Below are positions 29,732-40,933 of a DNA stretch of 64,000 bases, one piece after another. A program made the position numbers and the translations under genes. How positions within the stretch are numbered: position 1 is the stretch's first letter; each line of letters starts with the position of its first letter. The notes below the pieces were generated by a model, which saw nothing but the letters and a program-made list of their open reading frames with translations, made no database searches and was not told where the DNA came from. The DNA is from Thiohalocapsa sp. (lineage in GTDB: Bacteria; Pseudomonadota; Gammaproteobacteria; Chromatiales; Chromatiaceae), in contig JANQFX010000102.1 of assembly GCA_028277725.1 (NCBI GenBank), forward strand, positions 1-64,000, in the 5' to 3' direction.

Positions 29732-30018
29732 CATCGGCGGCCCGCCATGACAGCCGGCCCGCCAGACCCGCCCCCTTGAATCCGGCGGCGCTCCAACCGC
29801 GGCAACGAGCAACAGGCCCGACGGCAGCGCCGCGATTAATCGCGCAACCATGCCAAGGTGCACTTGTCTCAGGGCTCGGCGGGGAACGCCGGCGCTGCGG
29901 CGCGCCCAGGTGCGCACCTGTTCTTCGGCGATCCGCCGACGGGCCCCCTTCGGCTCGGCCCGAACCGCCCCACACTTGAACCGATATCAATCCGCAACCG
30001 ATTCTCCGGGAGCATCCG

Positions 30019-31284
30019 ATGTTCGATACCGACATGCAGATCGCAGGCTATGACGACGAGCTCTCGCAGGCCATCCGCGACGAGGAACGCCGCCAGGAGG
30101 AGCACGTCGAGCTGATCGCCTCCGAGAACTACGCCAGCCCCCGCGTGATGGAGGCCCAGGGCTCGGTGCTCACCAACAAGTATGCCGAGGGCTATCCGGC
30201 CAAGCGATACTACGGCGGCTGCGACTACGTGGACATTGCCGAGCGCCTCGCCAGCGAGCGCGCCAAGGCGCTGTTCGGCGCCGCCTACGCCAACGTGCAG
30301 CCGCACTCGGGCTCCCAGGCCAACGCGGCGGTGTTCATGGCGCTATGCCAGCCCGGCGACACGGTGCTGGGCATGAGCCTGGCACACGGCGGCCACCTCA
30401 CCCACGGCGCCAAGCCCAACTTTTCCGGCAAGATCTACAACGCGGTGCAGTACGGCATCCGCCCGGACACCGGCGAGATCGACTACGACGAAGTCGAGCG
30501 CTTGGCCCACGAGCACAAGCCGCGCATGATCATCGCCGGCTTCTCGGCCTACTCCCGCGTCGTCGACTGGCAGCGCTTCCGCGACATCGCCGACGCCGTC
30601 GGAGCCTACCTGCTGGTGGACATGGCCCATGTCGCCGGCCTGGTCGCGGCAGGTGTCTACCCGAGCCCGGTGAACATCGCCGACGTCACCACCACCACGA
30701 CCCACAAGACGCTGCGCGGACCGCGCGGCGGGCTGATCCTCGCCAAGGCCAATCCGGAGCTTGAGAAGAAGTTTAATTCGCTCGTGTTCCCCGGTACCCA
30801 GGGCGGTCCGCTGATGCATGTCATCGCCGCCAAGGCCGTGGCCTTCAAGGAGGCGCTGGAGCCGGGCTTCAAGGACTACCAGCGCCAGGTCGTGCTCAAC
30901 GCCCAGGCCATGGCGGAGGTCTTCCTGTCGCGGGGCTTCGACGTCATCTCCGGCGGCACCGACAACCACCTGTTCCTGGTCAGCTTCATCGAGCAGGGCC
31001 TGACGGGCAAAGAAGTCGACGCCTGGCTCGGCGCCGCCAACATCACCGTCAACAAGAACGCGGTCCCCAACGACCCGCAGTCCCCCTTCGTCACCAGCGG
31101 TATCCGCGTGGGCACGCCCGCCATCACCACCCGCGGCTTCGGACTCGACGAGGCCAAGCAGCTGGCCGGCTGGATGTGCGACGTCATCGACGCTCGTGGC
31201 GAGCCGACGGCCACCGCCAAGGCCCAGGAGCAGGTGCTCGCGCTCTGCGCGCGGTTCCCCGTCTACGGCGCCCACGCCCGCTAG
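30019..31284 (+). CDS. glyA: Serine hydroxymethyltransferase
   Basis: [57 protein letters not shown]-lysine motif. Confidence 0.97.
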   Translation: MFDTDMQIAGYDDELSQAIRDEERRQEEHVELIASENYASPRVMEAQGSVLTNKYAEGYPAKRYYGGCDYVDIAERLASERAKALFGAAYANVQPHSGSQANAAVFMALCQPGDTVLGMSLAHGGHLTHGAKPNFSGKIYNAVQYGIRPDTGEIDYDEVERLAHEHKPRMIIAGFSAYSRVVDWQRFRDIADAVGAYLLVDMAHVAGLVAAGVYPSPVNIADVTTTTTHKTLRGPRGGLILAKANPELEKKFNSLVFPGTQGGPLMHVIAAKAVAFKEALEPGFKDYQRQVVLNAQAMAEVFLSRGFDVISGGTDNHLFLVSFIEQGLTGKEVDAWLGAANITVNKNAVPNDPQSPFVTSGIRVGTPAITTRGFGLDEAKQLAGWMCDVIDARGEPTATAKAQEQVLALCARFPVYGAHAR

Positions 31285-31318
31285 CCGGGGCGCCCAGAAC
31301 AGGCCCCGGCCGCCGCCG

Positions 31319-31846
31319 ATGCGCTGCCCCTTCTGCGGAGCCCACGACACCAAGGTGGTGGACTCGCGGCTGTCCGGCGACGGCGACCAGGTGCGCCGTC
31401 GCCGGCGCTGTGTGGTCTGCAACGAGCGCTTTACGACCTACGAGAGCGCGGAGCTGAACCTGCCGCGCGTGGTCAAGCGCGACGGCACCCGCGTCCCCTT
31501 CGACGGGCGCAAGCTCCGCTCGGGCATCATGCGGGCCGCCGAGAAGCGGCCCATCAGCACGGACCAGATCGACGCCGCCGTGGCGCACATCAACCGCAAA
31601 CTGCTCGGCAGCAGCGAGGGTGAGGTCAGCAGCCACCGCATCGGCGAGCTGGTGATGGACGAGCTGCGCGAGCTGGACCAGGTCGCCTACGTGCGCTTCG
31701 CGTCGGTGTACCGGGAGTTCGAGGACGTCGCCGCCTTCCGGGAAGAGATCGAACGCCTGGAGCGCCAGCCCAGCGCCGAGGAGAAGAAGGCCCAGCTCGA
31801 CCTGCTCGACGCCCTGGAACCGCCGCGGGACAAGCGCACATCGTGA
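31319..31846 (+). CDS. nrdR: Transcriptional repressor NrdR
   Basis: [42 protein letters not shown]. Confidence 0.96.
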   Translation: MRCPFCGAHDTKVVDSRLSGDGDQVRRRRRCVVCNERFTTYESAELNLPRVVKRDGTRVPFDGRKLRSGIMRAAEKRPISTDQIDAAVAHINRKLLGSSEGEVSSHRIGELVMDELRELDQVAYVRFASVYREFEDVAAFREEIERLERQPSAEEKKAQLDLLDALEPPRDKRTS

Positions 31847-32991
31847 TGGACGTCGGCAATGATGCGCGCATGATGGCCCGCGCCATCGTGCTCGCCAAGC
31901 ACGGGCTCTACACCACCGACCCCAACCCGCGGGTCGGCTGCGTGTTGGTGCGCGACGGCGAGATCGTCGGCGAAGGCTTCCACCGGCGCGCGGGCGAGCC
32001 CCACGCCGAGCGCAACGCCATCGACGCCGCCGGCGAGCGCGCCCGCGGCGCCACCGTCTACGTCACCCTGGAGCCCTGCTGCCACCACGGCCGCACGCCG
32101 CCCTGCACCGATGCGTTGCTGGAGGCGGGCGTCAGCCGGGTCGTCGTCGGTATGGAGGACCCCAACCCCATGGTCTGCGGCAAGGGCCTCGGGCGCCTGA
32201 GGGCAGCGGGTGTCGAGGTGGTCACCGGCGTGCTGGAGGCCGATGCCCGCGCACTGAATCCCGGCTTCGAGCGACGCATGCGCGGCGGCCTGCCCTACGT
32301 GCGCTGCAAACTTGCCACGAGCCTCGACGGACGCACCGCCATGGCCAGCGGCGAGAGCCAGTGGATCACCTCGGCCGACGCCAGGCGCGACGTGCACCGC
32401 CTGCGGGCGCGCTCCTCGGCCGTCATCACCGGCATCGGCACCGTCCTTGCGGATGACCCGCACATGAATGTGCGCCTCGGCCCCGAGGAGTTCCCGGCAC
32501 TCTGGCCGGACGAGTTGCCGCGACAGCCCCTGCGGGTGGTCGTGGACAGCGGTCTGCGCATGCCGCTCGACGCCCGCATGCTGCAACTCCCGGGCGCCAC
32601 CCTCATCGCCACCTGCGAAGACAGCCCGAAGGCCATCGCCCGCGCCAACGCCGTCGGCGCAGAGGTCCAGGTGTTCGCGCCGGACGACAGGGGCCACGTG
32701 GACCTGCGCCAGCTGCTGCGTTATCTCGCCGAACGCGAGATCAACGAGGTCCTGGTCGAGTCCGGCGCGACCCTCGCCGGCGCCTTCATGCAACAGGGAC
32801 TGACGGATGAACTTTTGCTTTATATCGCACCGCACCTGATGGGGGACGGCGCCCGCGGGTTGTTCAAACTGCCCGGCCTGGAGCGCATGGAGCAGCGGCT
32901 CGGCCTGATCATCGACGACACCCGCCGCGTCGGTCCCGACCTGCGGCTGCGGCTGCGCCGCGCCGCGGCCGAAGCATCCGCCGGCCAATAG
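31843..32991 (+). CDS. ribD: Riboflavin biosynthesis deaminase/reductase RibD
   Basis: [11 protein letters not shown]..., [40 protein letters not shown]. Confidence 0.95.
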   Translation: MMDVGNDARMMARAIVLAKHGLYTTDPNPRVGCVLVRDGEIVGEGFHRRAGEPHAERNAIDAAGERARGATVYVTLEPCCHHGRTPPCTDALLEAGVSRVVVGMEDPNPMVCGKGLGRLRAAGVEVVTGVLEADARALNPGFERRMRGGLPYVRCKLATSLDGRTAMASGESQWITSADARRDVHRLRARSSAVITGIGTVLADDPHMNVRLGPEEFPALWPDELPRQPLRVVVDSGLRMPLDARMLQLPGATLIATCEDSPKAIARANAVGAEVQVFAPDDRGHVDLRQLLRYLAEREINEVLVESGATLAGAFMQQGLTDELLLYIAPHLMGDGARGLFKLPGLERMEQRLGLIIDDTRRVGPDLRLRLRRAAAEASAGQ

Positions 32992-33015
32992 CGGCCAACC
33001 GCTCGCGAGAACCGA

Positions 33016-33130
33016 GGGTGGAATAAGCGCAGCGGTTCCACCCGTTCGCGGCGCGAGAAGGAACCTCCATCTCTCGGTAATCATGGTAGTCAGCCCGGCC
33101 TGGCGGTGGGTCCGCTTCGCTTGACCCACC
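33016..33130. repeat. Pair of REP/BIME-like palindromes in opposite orientation
   Basis: GGGTGGAA-taagcgcagcgg-TTCCACCC (33016-33043) and GGTGGGTC-cgcttcgctt-GACCCACC (33105-33130); shared AAGCGNAGCGG loop when one is reverse-complemented. Confidence 0.7.
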
Positions 33131-33211
33131 CTACGATGGCTCAATCTTCTCCCTACCACGCTGGCCGATGGCCGCGGCCCAGATCGCTCAAGCAGACAGG
33201 GGAAGACCCGC

Positions 33212-33532
33212 ATGACAGAAGAAGACCGCATCGAACTCGAGGCCGCCGCCTTCCGCGGGCTCATCGGGCACCTGCAGAACCGCAACGATGTGCAGAACAT
33301 CGATCTGATGAACCTCGCAGGCTTCTGCCGCAACTGCCTGTCCAAGTGGTACCTCGCCGCGGCCCGCGAGCGCGACCTGCCGATGACCGACGAGGAGGCG
33401 CGCGAGGCCATCTACGGCATGCCCTATTCGGACTGGAAGGCGAAACATCAGCAGGAGGCAACGCCCGAGCAGAAGCGCTTGTACAAGGAGACCGCGCCGC
33501 AGCACGCGGTGATCGACATCCCCGCCGCCTGA
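33212..33532 (+). CDS. DUF1244 domain-containing protein
   Basis: LQNRNDVQNIDLMNLAGFCRNCLSKWYLAAA...EEAREAIYGMPYSDWKAKHQ. Confidence 0.9.
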   Translation: MTEEDRIELEAAAFRGLIGHLQNRNDVQNIDLMNLAGFCRNCLSKWYLAAARERDLPMTDEEAREAIYGMPYSDWKAKHQQEATPEQKRLYKETAPQHAVIDIPAA

Positions 33533-33572
33533 CCCGTTGCCTCAACACCGCCCAGCGCCCCGGAGACCCCAG

Positions 33573-33887
33573 ATGTCCGTCCTGATGGAGTTCAGCATGT
33601 TCCCGACCGACCAGGGCGAGAGCGTCAGCGCCCAGGTGAGCGAGGTCGTTCGCATGGTCCGGGAGTCCGGCCTCGACTACCGACTGACCCCGATGGGGAC
33701 AGTTGTCGAGACCGACAACATCGCCGAGGCCATGGCCCTGGTGGAGCGCGCCGCCGCCGTCCTGGACGACCTCGGCTGTCGGCGCATCTACTCGGCCATC
33801 AAGCTCGACATTCGACACGGCCGCGGCGGCCGCATGACAGGAAAGATCGAATCCGTCGAGGGACGGATCGGGGAAGTGGAGCGCTGA
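33573..33887 (+). CDS. MTH1187 family thiamine-binding protein
   Basis: MSVLMEFSMFPTDQGESVSAQVSEVVRMVRESGLDYRLTPMGTVVET; IKLDIRHGRGGRMTGKIESVE. Confidence 0.88.
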   Translation: MSVLMEFSMFPTDQGESVSAQVSEVVRMVRESGLDYRLTPMGTVVETDNIAEAMALVERAAAVLDDLGCRRIYSAIKLDIRHGRGGRMTGKIESVEGRIGEVER

Positions 33888-33961
33888 GCCCGCCCGACAC
33901 GGCGGGTCGCGCACCAACGGCCGTCCGCCCCCTCCCTGGGTCGGACGGCTCTGCCTCAGAC

Positions 33962-35692
33962 TTAGTGCCCCGAGGCACCCTCGGCGCCGATGCCCGTATC
34001 GCAGCGGACCTTCTGCGCCTCGAATGCCTCGCGTTCCCGCTTGGCCTGCGCCGAGTTGTCGAGAATCGACACAAACCAGATGAAGAAGAACGCCAGCGGC
34101 ATGGCGACGATGGCCGGGTTGTTGAGCCCGATCAGGCCCACGGAGACCTCGACGCCGTCGACCATGGCGGTATTGCCCAGCACATCGCCCCAAACGGCCT
34201 TGGACATGATGGTCAGCACCACGGCGCTGATCAGCCCGGCCAAGCCGCCGGCCAGGGCGCCGCGGGTGGTCATCTTTCGCCAGTAGATGGAGACCAGCAG
34301 GACCGGGAAGTTGGCGCTGGCCGCAACGGCGAACGCGAGACCGACCATGAAGGCGACGTTCTGGCTCTCGAAGGCGATGCCGAGCCCGATGGCGAGCAAG
34401 CCCAGGCAGAAGGTGGCGATCTTGGAGATGCGGATCTCGGTGGCCTCGTTGGCCCGCCCGCGCGCGATGACGCTGGCGTAGAGGTCGTGGGAGATGGCCG
34501 ATGCGCCGGCCAGGGTCAGACCCGCGACCACGGCCAGGATGGTGGCGAAGGCGACCGCCGAGATGAAGCCCAGGAACAGGTTGCCGCCGACGGCCTCCGC
34601 CAAACGGATCGCGACCATGTTGGTCCCGCCGTCGAGCCCCTGGACCAACTGATCCTTGATGAGTGTTCCATTGGCCGCGATGGCGTCGGGCTTGAAGAAC
34701 TCGGGGTGCTGGGCCAGCAGCACGATGGCCGCAAAGCCGATGATGAAGGTCAGCACGTAGAAATAGCCGATGAAGCCGGTGGCGTAGAAGACCGACTTGC
34801 GCGCCTCCTTGGCATCCGGCACGGTGAAGAAGCGCATCAGGATGTGCGGCAAACCCGCGGTGCCGAACATCAGGGCCAGACCCAGCGAGATGGCGTTGAT
34901 CGGGTCGGTGACCAGCGAGCCGGGGGCCATGATCGAAAGCCCCTCGGGATGGGTCTCGACCGCCTGGCGGAACATCTCCTCCGGCGAGAAATCGAACGCC
35001 GACATGGCCGCAAAGGCCATGAAGCTGGCACCGGAGAGCAGCAGCACCGCCTTGGTGATCTGCACCCAGGTGGTGGCCGTCATGCCGCCGAAAATGACGT
35101 AGACCATCATCAGAAGGCCCACGGCGACCACCGCCATCCAGTATTCCAGTCCAAACAGCAATTGGATCAGCTTGCCGGCGCCGACCATCTGCGCAATCAA
35201 ATAGAACGCCACCACGACCAGCGACGACACGGCCGCCATGGTGCGAATCTGCGTCTGGCCGAAACGATAGGAGCTGACATCGGCGAAGGTGAACTTGCCG
35301 AGGTTACGGATCTGCTCGGCGATCAGGAACATGATCACCGGCCAGCCGACGAGGAAGCCGATGGAGTAGATCAGCCCGTCGTAGCCGGACGCGAAGACCA
35401 GGCCCGAGATACCGAGGAAGGACGCCGCCGACATGAAGTCGCCGGAAATGGCGAGTCCGTTCTGAAAGCCGGTGATGCCGCCACCGGCGGTATAGAACTC
35501 CTTGGCGGAGTGGCTGCGCCGTGCGGCCCAGTAGGTGATTCCAAGCGTCGCCACGACGAACGCCAGGAACATGTAGATGGCGGTCCAGTTCGTTGCCTGA
35601 CGCTCAACCGCGCCGGAGACGGCGGGGGCGGCCAACAGGGCGACCGGGGTCAACAGGGCAAAGAGCATCCCTAAGCGCGATAGCTGAATCAC
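33962..35692 (-). CDS. actP: Cation/acetate symporter (ActP-like sodium:solute symporter)
   Basis: [35 protein letters not shown]; multi-TM; GTG start giving [17 protein letters not shown]. Confidence 0.9.
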   Translation of the reverse strand: MIQLSRLGMLFALLTPVALLAAPAVSGAVERQATNWTAIYMFLAFVVATLGITYWAARRSHSAKEFYTAGGGITGFQNGLAISGDFMSAASFLGISGLVFASGYDGLIYSIGFLVGWPVIMFLIAEQIRNLGKFTFADVSSYRFGQTQIRTMAAVSSLVVVAFYLIAQMVGAGKLIQLLFGLEYWMAVVAVGLLMMVYVIFGGMTATTWVQITKAVLLLSGASFMAFAAMSAFDFSPEEMFRQAVETHPEGLSIMAPGSLVTDPINAISLGLALMFGTAGLPHILMRFFTVPDAKEARKSVFYATGFIGYFYVLTFIIGFAAIVLLAQHPEFFKPDAIAANGTLIKDQLVQGLDGGTNMVAIRLAEAVGGNLFLGFISAVAFATILAVVAGLTLAGASAISHDLYASVIARGRANEATEIRISKIATFCLGLLAIGLGIAFESQNVAFMVGLAFAVAASANFPVLLVSIYWRKMTTRGALAGGLAGLISAVVLTIMSKAVWGDVLGNTAMVDGVEVSVGLIGLNNPAIVAMPLAFFFIWFVSILDNSAQAKREREAFEAQKVRCDTGIGAEGASGH

Positions 35693-35997
35693 TGCTGATC
35701 CTCCTGAATGGCGGAGGTCAGGGCATCGAAACGGCCATTGGCGCGGTACACATAGACGCCGGTCAGGATGAAGGCGCTGACGATGATCAGGATGCCGACC
35801 GGCATACCAAGGGTGGTCACGGCGCCCGCCGAGACCGGCGTCGCGAGCAGCGACGGCGCGAAAGCGATGGTCAGGATGAAGCCGAAGTAGATGATCAGGA
35901 TCAGGGCCGTCAGCGTCAGCGAGAAACGCCTGCGTGAACGAACGAGCTCCTGGTACTTCGGATGCGCCTTGATGGCGTCTATGGAGGCTTTTTGCAT
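35689..35997 (-). CDS. DUF485 domain membrane protein
   Basis: Start [46 protein letters not shown]; 4-bp overlap with actP. Confidence 0.88.
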   Translation of the reverse strand: MQKASIDAIKAHPKYQELVRSRRRFSLTLTALILIIYFGFILTIAFAPSLLATPVSAGAVTTLGMPVGILIIVSAFILTGVYVYRANGRFDALTSAIQEDQQ

Positions 35998-36472
35998 GTG
36001 ATATGTAGCAGTTGCAATTGGTGGAACGACACTTGCCAGCGCCAGTGGGAAAGCGAGTGCGAGCAGCTTTCTGCCGGGCCATAGACGCGCGAAGGGCCGC
36101 AGGCCCGATGGCATCCGCGCGCCCTGAACCGCGATCCATTCTGGTCATCGCGCACGACGACGCCCCCGACAGGCAGAAAGCCGTCGAGGGTTACAGCGGT
36201 CATCAGGGGGATCGATGCCTGGATCTCGCGTCGCGGATTCTGCGAGACGGTTTACCCGGAGTCAAACCAAAAGGGATTGATTCTATGAATGTTCTGTATT
36301 CATGATCGTCCGCCGCACCCATCAGCGAGGCCAGGGTCGAACACGAATGCATGGACCCCATGCCGCACCGGACCCCACCGAGCCGCACACGCCGACAACA
36401 GCTGGGATACGCGAGCGGGTCGGAACACGGGCCTGGCCGTGACGGCGTGCGGCAGACGAGTGGAGGGGCGCC

Positions 36473-38224
36473 CTATCCGGCCTCCGCCTGTGCGGGCGTC
36501 GTCAGGTCTCCCGCATCCGCAACCGCCTCCCAAAAGGCCCGATGTGTCGCGCGTGAGATCTCCGCGTCGATACGCACCTCCAGGAGCACGCCGGGGCCGG
36601 CATCGCCGGCGAGGGCGGCGTCCAAGGACGCCGCATCGTCGGCCAGCCGATGCTCGAAGCCAAAGGCGGCGGACAAGGCGGACAGGTCAGGCGTCACCGG
36701 CGTGCGCCAGAGTCGTTCGAATCCGGGGAGGCCGCATTGTGGCAGGTAGTCGAAAATGCGCCCGCCACCGTTGTTGATGACGACGACGGGGCGCGGAAGT
36801 CGGTCCGGTAGTAGCCAGCCGCTCAGGTCGTGCACAGCGGACAAGTCGCCGAGCAACGCCCAGCAGGGCCGGCCGGCCTGGTTGAGTCCGGCCAGGGTCG
36901 ACAGCTGCCCGTCGATGCCGCTTGCGCCGCGGTTGCCGAACAGCGCCAGCGCGGCCGAGCGTGTCCCCGACCAGGTGTCGAGCTGGCGGATGGGCATGGA
37001 GTTGGCGCAGAGCAGCGCCTCGCCGATGGGGATGCGGCGCAGGAGCGCCTGAATGAGGTGCGGCTCGCACCAGGGCGAGGTCGTGAGGTGCGCGTCGACC
37101 ATAGCCTGGACACGGGCCTCCGCCCGGTACCAGGCCGCAGGCCAGTCTGGGTCGGGCACTGCGTCAGCGCTCAGCGCGGCGCAAACACTGGCGGGCTCGG
37201 CAACCAGGCGAACGCGCAGGTCGTGACCCGGATCGCACCAGCCGCCGGCGGGGTCCACCAGCAGGGTCGGGATACCCGCGAGCCACTGACCGAACACCTT
37301 TGAGATCGGCGCGCCGCCGAAGCGCAACACCCAGTCCGGCCGCAGCGACTGCGCCGTGGCGCGGTTGCGCAGCAAGGTGTCCTGGGTGGTCAACACCGCA
37401 TCCGCGACCGGGCCGAAGCGCAGCCCGGAGAGCGGGTCGGCGAGCACCGGTAGGGCCAGTCTGCGGGCCGCATCCGCCAGCGCGGCGGGGAAGTCGGTGG
37501 CGAAGAGGCCCGGTCCGACGACCACGAGCCCCCGCCCGGCGGGCAGCCGCAGCGGCTGCAACGCACTCCGGGCGCTTTCGATTCGCGGCCAGCCCTTGTC
37601 CGACTGGATCGCCTTGGCCGGAAGCGAGTCATCGCAGTCCGGGCCGGGCACCAGCGGCTCCTCGAAGGGGAGATTGATCTGGGCCGGACCGGGCCTTGGT
37701 CCCTGCGCAACGGTCGCCGCGCGCCGGCCAAGGCCGGCAGCGCTCTTGAGCGCGACCTCGTCCCCGCCGGGAAGCCCGGGGTCGTGCGCCTCCCGTGTGA
37801 AGGCGCCGAACAGCCGCGTCTGGTCGATGGTCTGGTTGGCGCCGAAGCCCCGCAGCGTCGGCGGCCGGTCCGCCGAGAGCAGCACCAGCGGGATGCCCGT
37901 CTCGCTGGCCTCGATGACGGCCGGGTACCAATGCGCCGGCGCCGATCCGGAGGTCGCGAGCAGGCCCACCGGCCGACCCGAGGCCCGCGCGGCGCCGAGG
38001 GCGAAGAAGGCGGCGCTGCGCTCGTCCAGGATGGGGATCAGCTCGAGCCCCGGCGTGCGCTGGGCGGCAATGACCACCGGCGTGGAGCGCGAGCCCGGCG
38101 ACAGGACCAGGCAGCGAACGCCGCCGTCCCAGAGGCCGGCAAGCAGTGCCCGTGCCCAGCGCAGGTTGATGCAGCCCTGCTGGTCCATGAGCTGCGACGA
38201 TGGGCTGAGCGCTTTGCTGGTCAT
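36473..38224 (-). CDS. menD: 2-succinyl-5-enolpyruvyl-6-hydroxy-3-cyclohexene-1-carboxylate synthase
   Basis: INLRWARALLAGLWDGGVRCLVLSPGSRSTPVVIAA; GFGANQTIDQTRLFGAF; NRGASGIDGQLSTLAGL; VVVINNGGGRIFDYLP. Confidence 0.92.
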   Translation of the reverse strand: MTSKALSPSSQLMDQQGCINLRWARALLAGLWDGGVRCLVLSPGSRSTPVVIAAQRTPGLELIPILDERSAAFFALGAARASGRPVGLLATSGSAPAHWYPAVIEASETGIPLVLLSADRPPTLRGFGANQTIDQTRLFGAFTREAHDPGLPGGDEVALKSAAGLGRRAATVAQGPRPGPAQINLPFEEPLVPGPDCDDSLPAKAIQSDKGWPRIESARSALQPLRLPAGRGLVVVGPGLFATDFPAALADAARRLALPVLADPLSGLRFGPVADAVLTTQDTLLRNRATAQSLRPDWVLRFGGAPISKVFGQWLAGIPTLLVDPAGGWCDPGHDLRVRLVAEPASVCAALSADAVPDPDWPAAWYRAEARVQAMVDAHLTTSPWCEPHLIQALLRRIPIGEALLCANSMPIRQLDTWSGTRSAALALFGNRGASGIDGQLSTLAGLNQAGRPCWALLGDLSAVHDLSGWLLPDRLPRPVVVINNGGGRIFDYLPQCGLPGFERLWRTPVTPDLSALSAAFGFEHRLADDAASLDAALAGDAGPGVLLEVRIDAEISRATHRAFWEAVADAGDLTTPAQAEAG

Positions 38225-38268
38225 GCGAATGGCTCGGTCGCCTGCGGCGTCGGGGCGCAGACTACGCC

Positions 38269-39678
38269 CTACGCGTACTGCAGTGCGGAGAGCACGGCGG
38301 AGAGCTTGGCGTCGATTTCCCGCCACTCGGCGTCCGGCTCGGAGCCGGCGACGATGCCGGCGCCAGCGTACAGGGTCGCCCACGCCTCCTGCAGCAGCGC
38401 GCAGCGCAGTAGGACCCAGAGCTCGCCGGTGCCTTCGCGGCGCCAGATGCCAGCGGCGCCGGTGAACCAACCGCGGCTGAAGGGCTCGTTGCGCTCGCGC
38501 CAAGCACGCGCGGCCGCGCGCGGCTCGCCGTTGGTGGCCGGGGTCGGGTGCAGCCGGGCGGCGAGGTCGAACAGGCTGGTGCCGGGGCGGGGTCGGGCAG
38601 AGACCGTACTCCAAAGGTGCTGGGCATTGTTGAGCTGCATGACCTCCGGGCGCGGCGGCGCGGTGATGTCATCGCAGCAGTCCGCGAGGGCGGCGTGGAT
38701 CGCATCGATGACGACGCGGTGCTCACGCAGATTCTTGGCACAGTTGAGTAGGGCGTCGCGCAGGGCGGCGTCCTCGGCACTGCCGGCGGCGCGCAGCGCC
38801 GTGCCGGCCAGGGCATCCACCTCCAGGCCTTCGCGGTCGAGCCGCAGCAATCGCTCTGGGGTCGCTGCGACGAAGGTCCGCCCGCCGCGGGTCAGGCTCA
38901 GCACCTGACAGGACGGGAACAGACACTCCAGGGCGCCGAGCAGCCGCGGGATGTCGAAGGCGCGCTGACCAGTGACGTCGAGCCGTCGCGATAGCACCAC
39001 CTTGTTCATATCGCCCGCGTCGATGCTGGCCAGGGCCGATTCCACCAGTCGCGTCCAACTGGCGGCGTCCGGCAGGCTGGCGGAGACGCTCACCGGTGCC
39101 GATGGGCGTGGCCCCTCGGGGCGTCGGTAGAGGGCCGGGACCAGATGCCGCAGCGTTCGTCTCCAAGCGGTCAGAACCTCGTCGGGGCGCGCCGGCAGCG
39201 AGGTCGAGAAGATCAATGCGGCCTCGTGGTCGCGGCACTCGATCCCGATCTCGGGCACCCAGAGCAGGGCGTTGGGGAAATCGGCGGCCTCTGCCTGAGC
39301 CGCCGATGCGCCCGGCGGCAGGGCCCCGTCCTGTGATGCAAAGCCGAGCAGGGCGAAGGGCTCGAAGCCGGTCTCGTCCGGGTCGTAGCTCAGCCAGCGG
39401 AGCCCGTCCGCGGCGTCCGCGAGGGCCTGAAAACGTGCCGCCCCCGCCGTTTCGACACACGCGGCCTCACCATAGCCGGCATGCAGTTCGCCCAGGTCGG
39501 CCCGCTGGAATTGGAACTGGGCGCCCTCCAGGCGCGGCGCGGCCCCCGGTGGGCGCGGCAGCGCGAGCAGCAGCGACAGCAGGGCGCCGCCCCCGCCGTC
39601 GAGGGGCAGCTTTGTCAGCTCGTCGGCGAGTCGGGCCTCGAGCTGGTCGAGGATCGCTGTGGGGGAGAGCATGTCCAT
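38269..39678 (-). CDS. menF: Isochorismate synthase
   Basis: DMNKVVLSRRLDV..., FVAATPERLLRL, LHPTPATNGEPRAAARAWRERNEPFSRGWFTGAAG. Confidence 0.88.
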   Translation of the reverse strand: MDMLSPTAILDQLEARLADELTKLPLDGGGGALLSLLLALPRPPGAAPRLEGAQFQFQRADLGELHAGYGEAACVETAGAARFQALADAADGLRWLSYDPDETGFEPFALLGFASQDGALPPGASAAQAEAADFPNALLWVPEIGIECRDHEAALIFSTSLPARPDEVLTAWRRTLRHLVPALYRRPEGPRPSAPVSVSASLPDAASWTRLVESALASIDAGDMNKVVLSRRLDVTGQRAFDIPRLLGALECLFPSCQVLSLTRGGRTFVAATPERLLRLDREGLEVDALAGTALRAAGSAEDAALRDALLNCAKNLREHRVVIDAIHAALADCCDDITAPPRPEVMQLNNAQHLWSTVSARPRPGTSLFDLAARLHPTPATNGEPRAAARAWRERNEPFSRGWFTGAAGIWRREGTGELWVLLRCALLQEAWATLYAGAGIVAGSEPDAEWREIDAKLSAVLSALQYA

Positions 39679-39867
39679 GGCGGATCAGCGCTGCCGCAGG
39701 CTTCGGTCGATGGCCGGTGCAGCGGTCGGTCGGCTGGCGGCTGCGCGGCGGCTAGTGGGCATCCGGGCTCGGGTTGGTCGGTTCGATCGTCCGTCGGGCC
39801 CGCCGCGGGGCCGGCGCCTGACAAGGCGACCGGTCCGGCGGCGGCCCGCAACGGTGGCTGCGGAGCC

Positions 39868-40848
39868 CTACTCTGCGCGTGCGGAGCTAGTGAGTTCGAC
39901 CATGCGCCAGAATTCGTCCAACGCCGCGATGGTGCGCGTCGGACGCTCCCACTGCGGCATGCCGAGGGTGGGTTCGACCTTGGTGACCTGCCAATTGTGT
40001 CGCCCCTCCAGGAACTCCGGTAGCAGCTCGAAGGTGACATTGGCGTCGCGATCGTGCACCACCAGCACCGGCAGCGATAGCCTGTCGTAGAGCGTGCCGA
40101 CGGCGTCGCGCGTAAAGAGCTGGCCGGACAGGAACCGATAGGGCGCGTGCATGGCGCCGGGCTGGTGCGAGGTGGCGTAGGCGTAGTCGATGAGTTCCTT
40201 CGGCGGCTCGCCGACGTAGCTCTGGCGCAGGAAATAGCGGATGCTGCCGCGCACCGTCAGCAGGTTGTAGAGGCCCTGCCCGAGCCCCGGCAGCGTGAAG
40301 ATGCGGTGCAGGGTCTTGCCCAGGCCGCCGGAGGGCAGGCGTCGGGCGCTGAAGCCGGTGGGCGAGAGCAGCGCCAGGGACTTGAAACGCTCCGGCATGG
40401 CGAGGCAGGCACGGGCGGCGAACTCCGACGCTAGCGAAAAGGCCACCACGTCCGCCGGCTCCTTGACCACATCGGTGAGGAAGGCCGTGATGGCCTCGGC
40501 ATAGAGTTCCGGCGAGTAGGGGCGCTTGCCGCGGTCCGAGAAGCCGAAGCCGGGCAGGTCCGGCGCATAGACACGGCGCTCCGCCCGGTAGTGCTCGAAC
40601 AGCGGCTTCATCTCGAATACGCTCGGCGCCGCATTGACGCTGTGCAACAGCACCAGGGGGCGGGTGCCCTCAGGGCCGGCTGCGTACCAGCTGATCTCCT
40701 TCAGGCTTGGCGTGGCGTAGACCTCGCGCGGGGCATCGACCGCCGGCGGCAGCGGGACCGCAGCATTGAGTTGTCGCCCTAGGCTCCGCTTGTCGGCGGC
40801 AGGCAGGGAGAGCACACCGGCTCGGCCGGCGAGTGCTTCGATAGACAT
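39868..40848 (-). CDS. Alpha/beta hydrolase
   Basis: PLVLLHSVNAAPSVFEMKPLFEHY...VYAPDLPGFGFSDRG, nucleophile region VVAFSLASEFAARA, VLVVHDRDA. Confidence 0.82.
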   Translation of the reverse strand: MSIEALAGRAGVLSLPAADKRSLGRQLNAAVPLPPAVDAPREVYATPSLKEISWYAAGPEGTRPLVLLHSVNAAPSVFEMKPLFEHYRAERRVYAPDLPGFGFSDRGKRPYSPELYAEAITAFLTDVVKEPADVVAFSLASEFAARACLAMPERFKSLALLSPTGFSARRLPSGGLGKTLHRIFTLPGLGQGLYNLLTVRGSIRYFLRQSYVGEPPKELIDYAYATSHQPGAMHAPYRFLSGQLFTRDAVGTLYDRLSLPVLVVHDRDANVTFELLPEFLEGRHNWQVTKVEPTLGMPQWERPTRTIAALDEFWRMVELTSSARAE

Positions 40849-40933
40849 CTGGCGCTCCTGTCGCCGTCTTCGCGGCGGCGTTTGTTCATGTGATGAGACC
40901 GGCTGGCCCGATCTGGGTTCGGTCTGGATTCGC

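Noticed and set aside
33965-35674. 569-aa plus-strand ORF
   Set aside because: Antisense to actP; D/G/H/Q-rich shadow ORF without domains.
38225-38614. N-terminal extension of the menD ORF
   Set aside because: Overlaps menF coding sequence; MTSKALSPSSQLMDQQGCINLRWARALL is the plausible menD start.
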